DNA of 8,932 nt from Actinomycetes bacterium (lineage in GTDB: Bacteria; Actinomycetota; Acidimicrobiia; Acidimicrobiales; Palsa-688), in contig JAKARG010000110.1 in assembly GCA_021819345.1 (NCBI GenBank), positions 1-8,932 on the forward strand, in the 5' to 3' direction. Below, one piece after another: positions 3,403 through 8,932 of this stretch. How positions within the stretch are numbered: position 1 is the first letter of the stretch; each line of letters starts with the position of its first letter. The notes under the pieces are model-generated. The model made no database searches. It had not been told where the DNA came from and saw only the letters and a list, made by a program, of their open reading frames with translations. Position numbers and translations under genes: made by a program.

Positions 3403-6225
3403 ATGGCCATCGCAGCCGAGCACACCGGCATCGGCATCCGCCGGATGTTCACGAGCCCAGGAGAGGACCCCTACGCGACGGTCACCTGGGAGCGGCGCGA
3501 CGCCCGGATCACCCACTGGTCGACCGGTGCCGTCGCCTTCGAGCAGCAAGGCGTGGAGGTGCCCTCCACCTGGAGCGTCAACGCCACCAACATCCTGGCC
3601 CAGAAGTACTTCCGGGGCGTCCTCGGGACGCCCGAGCGGGAGTGGTCGCTGCGCCAGGTGGTCGACCGGGTGGTGGGCACCGTCACCGGCTGGGGACGCA
3701 AGGGCGGCTACTTCGCCGACGAGGCGGAGGCGGAGGCCTTCGCCGACGAGCTGGTCTACGCGATCATCCACCAAAAGGCGGCGTTCAACTCGCCGGTGTG
3801 GTTCAACCTCGGCGTGCCCGGCGTCCCCCAGCAGGGATCGGCCTGCTTCATCCTGTCGGTCGAGGACTCGATGGACTCCATCCTCAACTGGTACACCGAG
3901 GAGGGCGTCATCTTCAAGGGCGGCTCGGGGGCCGGGGTGAACCTCTCGAAGATCCGCTCCTCCAAGGAGGGGCTGCGAGGCGGGGGGACCGCGTCCGGCC
4001 CGGTCAGCTTCATGCGCGGCGCCGACGCCTCGGCGGGGACGATCAAGAGCGGCGGCAAGACCCGGCGCGCTGCGAAGATGGTGATCCTCGACGTCGACCA
4101 CCCCGACGTCCAGGACTTCATCTGGTGCAAGGCGATCGAGGAGCGCAAGGCCCGGGCTCTGCGTGACGCGGGCTTCGACATGGACCTCGACGGCAAGGAC
4201 AGCCATTCGGTCCAGTACCAGAACGCCAACAACTCGGTGCGGGTCACTGACGAGTTCATGGAGGCGGTGCTCGGCGACCGGGAGTGGCACCTGCGGGCGG
4301 TGACCGACGGCTCGATCCTCCAGACCGTGAGGGCGCGCGACCTGTTCAGGGAGATCGCCGAGGCTGCGTGGCAGTGCGCCGACCCGGGGATGCAGTTCGA
4401 CACCACGATCAACAAATGGCACACCGCGCCCGGCTCCGGGAGGATCAACGCGAGCAATCCCTGCTCGGAGTACATGCACCTCGACAACTCGGCGTGCAAC
4501 CTGGCGAGCCTCAACCTGCTGTCGTTCCTCGGCGAAGACGGCTCTTTCGACGTGGAGGGGTTCCGCTCGACCGTCGAGGTGGTCTTCACCGCCCAGGAGA
4601 TAATCGTGGGCAACGCCGACTACCCCACCGAGAGGATCGCCGAGAGCTCACGGCGGTTCCGCCAGCTCGGTATCGGCTACGCCAACCTCGGCGCGCTGCT
4701 CATGGCCCAGGGCCTGCCCTACGACTCTGCAGGGGGGAGGGCGTGGGCGGCATCGATCACCGCCCTTCTCACCGGTCACGCCTACGCCACCTCGGCACGC
4801 ACCGCAGCCCGGATGGGACCGTTCGCGGGCTACACCGACAACCGCGACGCAATGCTCGGGGTCCTACGCATGCACCGAGACGCAGCGTCGAAGATCGACG
4901 AGGAGCTGGTGCCCCCCGAGCTGCTCTCCGCTGCCCAGGAGTCCTGGGACGCCGCCGTGGAGCTCGCCGAGACCGTTGGCGTGCGCAACTCCCATGCTAG
5001 CGAGCTGGCGCCCACCGGGACCATCGGTCTGATGATGGATTGCGACACCACCGGGATCGAGCCCGACCTCGCCTTGGTGAAGACCAAGAAGCTCGTCGGT
5101 GGCGGGACGATGTCGATCGTCAACCAGACGGTCCCCCGGGCCCTGAAGCGCCTCGGCTACAGCGAGCCCGAGATCGCCGAGATCAGTGCCTACGTCGACG
5201 AGCACAAGTCGATCGTCGGCGCTCCCCATCTGGCCGCAGAGGACCTTGCGGTCTTCGCCTGCTCAATGGGGGACAACACCATCCACTACCGGGGCCACCT
5301 GAAGATGATGGGAGCCGTCCAGCCCTTCATCAGTGGCGCGATCAGCAAGACCGTCAACGTCCCCGAGGAGGTCACCGTCGAGGAGGTCGAACAGCTGCAC
5401 ATCGAGGCATGGCAGCTCGGCCTGAAGGCGGTGGCGATCTACCGGGACAACTGCAAGGTCGCCCAGCCGCTCTCGACCACGAAGAAGGAGGGCCGGCCGT
5501 CGGAGGCGGCGGTCCACGACGCCGAGCTGGCCCGCAAGGTGGCCGACTTGGAGAAGGCGCTCGCCAACCAGACGACGGTCGTGGTGAAGCAACCCATCCG
5601 GGAGCGGATGCCGCGCAGGCGCCGGTCGTCGACCTTCGCCTTCCGGGTGGCCGACTGCGAGGGCTACGTCACCGTGGGTGAGTACGAGGACGGCCGTCCG
5701 GGAGAGGTGTTCATGAAGGTCGCCAAGCAGGGCTCGACGCTGGCGGGGATCATGGACGCCTTCGCAGTCTCGGTCAGCCTCGGGCTCCAGCACGGCGTCC
5801 CGCTCGCCACCTACGTCCGCAAGTTCACCAACATGCGCTTCGAGCCCGCCGGGATGACCGACGATGCAGACCTCCGCATCGCCCAGTCGCTGGTCGACTA
5901 CATCTTCCGGCGGCTGGCTGTCGACTACCTGCCCTACGAGGACCGGGTGGAGCTCGGCGTGCTAACGACGGGGGAGAGGACGCAACAGACCCTGCCCGGG
6001 GTCGAGGAGGCGGCCACCCCGAACCTGTCGCTGGTCGAGGACCGGGAGTACGGAGATGACGATCCGCCGGCTCCGACGCTGCGCCTGGCCCCACCTGCCC
6101 CCACCCCGGCACCCGCCCGAGCGGAGACCGACGCCCCCTACTGCTTCCAGTGTGGGGTGCAGATGCAAAGGGCGGGCAGTTGCCACGCCTGCCCGAGCTG
6201 CGGCACCACGAGCGGTTGCTCGTGA
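3403..6225 (+). CDS. nrdJ: Vitamin B12-dependent (class II) ribonucleoside-diphosphate reductase
   Basis: This 940-aa cytoplasmic enzyme converts ribonucleotides to deoxyribonucleotides using an adenosylcobalamin-generated thiyl radical, independent of oxygen. The alpha/beta barrel occupies roughly residues 55-685. Cys148 (GSACF) and Cys365 (DNSACN) form the expected active-site redox pair. Asn352, Cys354 and Glu356 in NPCSE are the catalytic triad, with Cys354 the radical site; the 11-residue step from Cys354 to Cys365 matches Thermotoga NrdJ. SELAPTGTIG (533-542) is the conserved phosphate-binding region. A TSCPD-like domain follows at about 742-843, then a Pro/Ala-rich linker (about 885-910) and a Cys-rich tail with C914xxC917, C927xxC930xxC933 and C939, which shuttles electrons from thioredoxin-like donors and may bind zinc. 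No ATP-cone or intein is present. Length and domain order are typical of actinobacterial NrdJ. The ATG at 3403 fits the family N-terminus (GIRRMFT) and has a Shine-Dalgarno sequence. It converges with the enoyl-CoA hydratase gene 31 bp away. Confidence 0.97.
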   Translation: MAIAAEHTGIGIRRMFTSPGEDPYATVTWERRDARITHWSTGAVAFEQQGVEVPSTWSVNATNILAQKYFRGVLGTPEREWSLRQVVDRVVGTVTGWGRKGGYFADEAEAEAFADELVYAIIHQKAAFNSPVWFNLGVPGVPQQGSACFILSVEDSMDSILNWYTEEGVIFKGGSGAGVNLSKIRSSKEGLRGGGTASGPVSFMRGADASAGTIKSGGKTRRAAKMVILDVDHPDVQDFIWCKAIEERKARALRDAGFDMDLDGKDSHSVQYQNANNSVRVTDEFMEAVLGDREWHLRAVTDGSILQTVRARDLFREIAEAAWQCADPGMQFDTTINKWHTAPGSGRINASNPCSEYMHLDNSACNLASLNLLSFLGEDGSFDVEGFRSTVEVVFTAQEIIVGNADYPTERIAESSRRFRQLGIGYANLGALLMAQGLPYDSAGGRAWAASITALLTGHAYATSARTAARMGPFAGYTDNRDAMLGVLRMHRDAASKIDEELVPPELLSAAQESWDAAVELAETVGVRNSHASELAPTGTIGLMMDCDTTGIEPDLALVKTKKLVGGGTMSIVNQTVPRALKRLGYSEPEIAEISAYVDEHKSIVGAPHLAAEDLAVFACSMGDNTIHYRGHLKMMGAVQPFISGAISKTVNVPEEVTVEEVEQLHIEAWQLGLKAVAIYRDNCKVAQPLSTTKKEGRPSEAAVHDAELARKVADLEKALANQTTVVVKQPIRERMPRRRRSSTFAFRVADCEGYVTVGEYEDGRPGEVFMKVAKQGSTLAGIMDAFAVSVSLGLQHGVPLATYVRKFTNMRFEPAGMTDDADLRIAQSLVDYIFRRLAVDYLPYEDRVELGVLTTGERTQQTLPGVEEAATPNLSLVEDREYGDDDPPAPTLRLAPPAPTPAPARAETDAPYCFQCGVQMQRAGSCHACPSCGTTSGCS

Positions 6226-6259
6226 GCGCAGCGGAGCCCTGCGGGGGTCGGATCGCTCA
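6223..6259. terminator. Possible shared terminator built on both stop codons
   Basis: TGAGCG (6223-6228) and CGCTCA (6254-6259) are exact complements. Each contains the stop codon of one of the two convergent genes, nrdJ and the enoyl-CoA hydratase gene. An alternative pairing joins AGCCCT (6235-6240) with AGGGCT (6259-6264). The 31-bp gap leaves no room for a separate terminator. There is no T-run, so termination here is inferred from position only. Confidence 0.3.
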
Positions 6260-6997
6260 GGGCTGGTGGTCGCCGGCGAGCGCGGCGTAGGCGAGGCGCT
6301 CGACGAGCAGCGCGGCTCCGCGGGAGGACTCCGACACGGCGTCGATCGCCCTGCAGGCGAGCTCGACGGCGAGAGCCGGCAGCTCGGCGAGCTGGTGGGC
6401 CAGGGCCATCGCCCTGGGGAGGGGGGAGGTGCTCGCCGCGACCACCTCGGTCAGGAGCCCGAGCCCGGCGGCACTGGGGGCGTCGAGGCGGGGGCGGGAG
6501 ATCACCAGCTCCCGGGCCCGGGCGGTGCCGACCATGCGGACCAGCCGGAGAAGGCCGCCGGAGCTCGGGATGATCCCGGAGCCGACCTCGGGGAAGCCGA
6601 AGATCGCGTCGGCCGCCGCCACCCGGAAGTCCGTGGCGAGGGCCAGCTCCAGGCCTCCTCCGAGGCAGTAGCCGGAGATGGCGCTCACCGTCGGCTGCGG
6701 GAGGTCGGCCACCGCCTCGTAGACCCCACCCGAGTCGCGGTAGTAGGCCATCACCGAGGCTGGGGACCGCCCGGCGAGCTCGGTGACGTCGGCTCCGCTC
6801 GAGAACACCCGCTCGCCTCCGGTCACCACCACCGCCCGACTGGAGCCCACCTCGGGCCCGGCGAGCGCGTCACGCAGGTCGCGCTCCATTGCCACTGAGA
6901 TGGCATTGAGCTTCTCGGGACGACGCAGGGTCACGACGGCGACCTCGCCCTCCAGGCTGACGTCGACCAGCCGTCCCCCGGCCTCCGGGGTGGTCAA
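6257..6997 (-). CDS. Enoyl-CoA hydratase/isomerase (crotonase family)
   Basis: This 246-aa crotonase-fold enzyme probably hydrates 2-enoyl-CoA esters in beta-oxidation or a related CoA-ester pathway. Visible motifs are RRPEKLNAIS (25-34), the oxyanion-hole segments SSGAD (66-70) and GYCLGGGLELA (109-119), and FGFPEVGSGIIPSSGG (133-148). Glu117 and Glu137 align with the two catalytic glutamates of rat enoyl-CoA hydratase, so the hydratase residues are intact; exact chain-length specificity is unknown. The start is a TTG at 6997 whose TTGA overlaps the TGA of the upstream acyl-CoA dehydrogenase gene, with AGGTGG 4 nt upstream as Shine-Dalgarno. The same frame stays open far upstream, but that part is antisense-like Arg/Pro-rich sequence and is not coding. 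The length is slightly short but normal for the family. The C-terminus lies next to the convergent nrdJ. Confidence 0.9.
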   Translation of the reverse strand: MTTPEAGGRLVDVSLEGEVAVVTLRRPEKLNAISVAMERDLRDALAGPEVGSSRAVVVTGGERVFSSGADVTELAGRSPASVMAYYRDSGGVYEAVADLPQPTVSAISGYCLGGGLELALATDFRVAAADAIFGFPEVGSGIIPSSGGLLRLVRMVGTARARELVISRPRLDAPSAAGLGLLTEVVAASTSPLPRAMALAHQLAELPALAVELACRAIDAVSESSRGAALLVERLAYAALAGDHQP

Positions 6998-8223
6998 GGC
7001 GCCACCTGCGCCGGCGGGGCCACCTGCGCCGGCGGGGCCACCTGCGCCGGCGGGGCGCCGACCGAGGCGTGCAGGAGACCGTCGAGGCCGCGCTTGGCGA
7101 TCTCGTTGCCGATGATCAGGCGCTGGATCTCGCTCGTGCCCTCCCAGATCCGGTCCACCCGGATGTCCCGGTACAGCCGCTCGACCGGGTACTCGCGCAT
7201 GTAGCCCCGCCCTCCGAAGACCTGCACCGCCCGGTCCACGACCCTGCCGGCGGCTTCCGAGGCGAGCGTCTTCACCATCGCGGCCTTCGCGTGGACGAGC
7301 TTGCGCGACAGCCCCGCATCGCATTCGGCGGCCACCTGGTAGGTGAGTGCGCGCATGGAGGCGATCTCGATCGCGCTGTCGGCGAGCATCGCCTGGACCA
7401 TCTGGTTGTCGACCAGCCGGCGACCGAACTGCCGTCGGTGGAGGGCCCACTCGGTGGCCTCCCGGAGCGCCCGCTCCGCAGCCCCCGAGGCTCGGGCAGC
7501 GATCATGAGGCGCTCCTCGACGAACCACTCCCGGGTCAGCTCGGCTCCGGCTCCGACCGCCCCGAGCACCGCCTCGGGGCCGACTCGCACCTGGTCCAGG
7601 TCGAAGATCGGATGCTTGTAGACGAAGGCGTGCATGTAGCGCGGGGTCCGCTCGATCCGTACGCCGGGGAGGTCCTTGTCGACGAGGAACAGCGTCGGCT
7701 CGCGCCGCTCGCCGAGCGCGGCCAGCACAACGAGGAAGTCGGCGGCGTCGCCGACGGTGACGAACCACTTGCGCCCGCTCAGGCGGAAGCCGTCGCCTTC
7801 GGGCGTGGCGGTGGTGCGGATTGCGGTGAAGTCCGACCCGGCTCCCTCCTCGGTCACGGCGTAGCAGTCCCGGCGCTCGCCGCGGATGGCGGGGAGCAAG
7901 TAGCGCTCCCGCTGGGCCTCGTCGCAGGCCCGCAGGGCGTTGGCCGGGCGCCAGACGACGTCCCACAGCGCGTTGGTCAGCTGGCCGAGCTGCTCTTGGA
8001 CGAGGACCTGGTCGAGGATCCCGAGGCCCTGGCCGCCCCACTGCGCCGGCATGTTGATCGCGTTCAGGCGCAGCTCGAGGGTGTGGGCACGCAGCTCGTC
8101 GAGCACCTCGGCGGGAAGTCCTTCGTCCTCGTCGCAGCGCAGCTCGTGAGTCATGATCCGCCGGGCGAGCTCGGCTGCCCGCCCGACGAGCCCGACCTGG
8201 GTCTCGGTGAAGCCGAAGTCCAT
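6994..8223 (-). CDS. Acyl-CoA dehydrogenase, FAD-dependent
   Basis: This 409-aa flavoprotein should oxidise an acyl-CoA to its trans-2-enoyl-CoA, passing electrons to electron-transferring flavoprotein. The order is canonical: an N-terminal helical domain starting DFGFTETQ; MPAQWGGQGLG (58-68); YAVTEEGAGSDF (121-132) in the FAD/substrate beta domain; RQFGRRL (264-270); VFGGRGYMREYPVERLYRD (335-353); and WEGTSEIQRLIIGNEIA (360-376). Glu361 in the EGTSE motif occupies the position of the catalytic base in medium-chain enzymes. The chain normally ends soon after this helix. Here it continues with an Ala/Pro/Gln/Val tail in which PPAQVA is repeated three times (391-408), encoded by a perfect 18-bp tandem repeat. 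The ATG at 8223 has GAGG 6 nt upstream and no competing start. It is followed with overlap by the enoyl-CoA hydratase gene, the next step of the pathway. The substrate is not determinable from sequence. Confidence 0.93.
   Translation of the reverse strand: MDFGFTETQVGLVGRAAELARRIMTHELRCDEDEGLPAEVLDELRAHTLELRLNAINMPAQWGGQGLGILDQVLVQEQLGQLTNALWDVVWRPANALRACDEAQRERYLLPAIRGERRDCYAVTEEGAGSDFTAIRTTATPEGDGFRLSGRKWFVTVGDAADFLVVLAALGERREPTLFLVDKDLPGVRIERTPRYMHAFVYKHPIFDLDQVRVGPEAVLGAVGAGAELTREWFVEERLMIAARASGAAERALREATEWALHRRQFGRRLVDNQMVQAMLADSAIEIASMRALTYQVAAECDAGLSRKLVHAKAAMVKTLASEAAGRVVDRAVQVFGGRGYMREYPVERLYRDIRVDRIWEGTSEIQRLIIGNEIAKRGLDGLLHASVGAPPAQVAPPAQVAPPAQVAP
7001..7054. repeat. Perfect 18-bp tandem repeat, three copies, at the acyl-CoA dehydrogenase 3' end
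   Basis: The unit GCCACCTGCGCCGGCGGG occurs at 7001-7018, 7019-7036 and 7037-7054 with no differences. It is in frame and adds six residues per copy (PPAQVA) to the acyl-CoA dehydrogenase tail. On the minus strand every unit contains GCAGGTGGC. The last copy supplies the Shine-Dalgarno of the overlapping enoyl-CoA hydratase gene. The exact identity suggests recent slippage expansion. Confidence 0.9.
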
Positions 8224-8266
8224 CTACCACCGCCTCGTGATCCCCCGCAGCCGACGACCGGCCGAT

Positions 8267-8295
8267 TTATTATGGCACAACCGCTGTGATGTCAA
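8267..8295 (-). promoter_or_regulatory. Promoter with candidate TetR operator upstream of the acyl-CoA dehydrogenase gene
   Basis: On the minus strand a consensus TTGACA (8295-8290) overlaps the regulator's TGA stop. Downstream lies an unusually AT-rich CCATAATAAAT. The -10 is either TAATAA (8272-8267, 17-bp spacer) or CATAAT (8274-8269, a better match but only 15 bp). Between the hexamers is an inverted repeat with arms CACA and TGTG around five bases (8276-8288), a classic repressor position. This would let the two enzyme genes be transcribed separately from the regulator and be repressed by it. Operator identity is inferred. Confidence 0.55.
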
Positions 8296-8900
8296 CCTAC
8301 GATGTCGACGCCGGGCGCCGATCTCAGGGCGTCCAGGTGCCGGCGTGCCATGCCGACCACGTCGAGGGAGCCTTCGGGCTCGAAGATCGCCTGGATCCCG
8401 AGACCGTCGATCAGCGCCGCGAGGTGCCTGGCTTGCTCCGCAGGGTCGCAGCCGGGGTCGATCTCGTGGTCGTCGCGGGCGGTCTCCAGGTGCCGGCGGA
8501 GCAGTTCGAGCCATTCGCGGTAGTAGCGGCGCTGCTCCGCGGCCAGGGCCGGGTCCCCGAAGGCACGGCTCCAAAAGCTCACCCAGACGGTCATCTCCAG
8601 GTACTGCTCGCCACCGACCGGGAGCACCGAGGCGAGGACCTCCCCGAGCGCGTCCAGCCCACGTCTACCGGCGGTCCGGGAGGCGATCCGGGCGCGCTCC
8701 CTGGCCCAGACCAGGCGCAGTGCCGAGCGGAGGATGTCGTCTTTGTCCCGGAAGTAGTGGCCGATGACCCCGGTCGAGCAGCCAGCCTCGGCGGCGATGT
8801 CGCGGATGCTCACCCGGTCGATCCCGACGCGCGCGATGAGCCGCCAGGTCGCCTCGACCACCCCCTCCCGCCGCAGCTCCCGGTCGACGATCTTCGGCAT
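8292..8900 (-). CDS. TetR-family transcriptional regulator (BetI-like C-terminal domain)
   Basis: This 202-aa DNA-binding protein has an N-terminal TetR helix-turn-helix. The first helix is around 10-25 (REGVVEATWRLIARVG) and the recognition unit is VSIRDIAAEAGCSTGVIGHYFRDKDDIL (30-57). The C-terminal domain resembles the BetI/TetR_C_6 type, with LEMTVWVSFWSRAFGDPALAAEQRRYYREWLELL (about 101-134). Such proteins bind as dimers to operators and release on binding a small ligand. The gene lies 68 bp upstream of the acyl-CoA dehydrogenase gene on the same strand, so a CoA-ester ligand and control of the two enzymes are likely inferences. The betaine role of true BetI is not implied. The ATG at 8900 follows a TGA one base earlier (8904-8902). 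The frame closed by that TGA is open to the window edge, so an upstream same-strand gene may run into this one. The Shine-Dalgarno is weak. Length is typical. Confidence 0.9.
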   Translation of the reverse strand: MPKIVDRELRREGVVEATWRLIARVGIDRVSIRDIAAEAGCSTGVIGHYFRDKDDILRSALRLVWARERARIASRTAGRRGLDALGEVLASVLPVGGEQYLEMTVWVSFWSRAFGDPALAAEQRRYYREWLELLRRHLETARDDHEIDPGCDPAEQARHLAALIDGLGIQAIFEPEGSLDVVGMARRHLDALRSAPGVDIVG

Positions 8901-8932
8901 CTCAGGAGCCTCGGGCCGGTGCCGCCGTCGAG

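Noticed and set aside
3335..3940. A 201-codon frame starting at an ATG with a good Shine-Dalgarno and overlapping the nrdJ 5' end.
   Set aside because: After the leader it is a Ser/Arg/Pro-rich out-of-frame shadow of nrdJ with no motifs; kept only as a decoy-start observation.
7001..7054. CRISPR or mobile-element repeat at the acyl-CoA dehydrogenase 3' end.
   Set aside because: The copies are spacer-less, in frame and coding, so this is a simple tandem expansion within a gene.
6998..8230. N-terminal extension of the enoyl-CoA hydratase through the whole acyl-CoA dehydrogenase region, suggesting a fusion.
   Set aside because: The extension is the +1 shadow frame of the dehydrogenase and is Arg/Pro-rich. 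The dehydrogenase frame itself carries all the motifs.

Overview
The window is very GC-rich and gene-dense, with strong G/C bias at third codon positions. The gene set is a ROK-kinase tail, an AlaC-type aminotransferase, a TIGR03085 protein, a B12-dependent ribonucleotide reductase, and a TetR/acyl-CoA dehydrogenase/enoyl-CoA hydratase cluster. Together with apparently leaderless starts, this points to a high-GC actinobacterium, perhaps Acidimicrobiia. That placement is inferred from gene content and style; no rRNA or other phylogenetic marker was available. I see no mobile element, tRNA, rRNA or CRISPR array, and the genes look like ordinary chromosomal housekeeping and metabolic genes.

Layout. 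Positions 2-154 (+) are the last 50 codons of a ROK-family sugar kinase. Positions 164-1339 (+) encode an AlaC-like PLP aminotransferase. Positions 1433-2119 (+) encode a small protein with an N-terminal ACT domain and a C-terminal half that looks like a degenerate GAF domain. Convergent to these, 2196-2816 (-) encodes a TIGR03085/DinB-like metal-binding protein. A 586-bp non-coding stretch (2817-3402) follows, and it is the most structured part of the window. It holds a palindrome at the TIGR03085 promoter, several perfect inverted repeats, a direct-repeat cluster carrying DnaA-box-like TCCACA cores, a near-consensus promoter and a long leader able to form competing hairpins. It leads into nrdJ (3403-6225, +), a complete 940-aa class II ribonucleotide reductase. 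Convergent to nrdJ is a minus-strand cluster read in the order TetR/BetI-like regulator (8292-8900), acyl-CoA dehydrogenase (6994-8223) and enoyl-CoA hydratase (6257-6997).

How the parts fit. The regulator sits directly upstream of two beta-oxidation-type enzymes. A promoter with a consensus TTGACA overlaps the regulator's stop codon and carries an inverted repeat between its hexamers, so local control by an acyl-CoA-type ligand is a reasonable inference. The two enzyme genes overlap by a TTGA stop/start and should be translationally coupled. nrdJ makes dNTP precursors using adenosylcobalamin, and its 5' region suggests layered control. The AlaC/ACT pair suggests amino-acid metabolism, but the ACT protein's ligand is unknown.

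The strongest candidates for new biology are the nrdJ control region and the ACT/GAF-like protein. No wholly new multi-gene system is evident.
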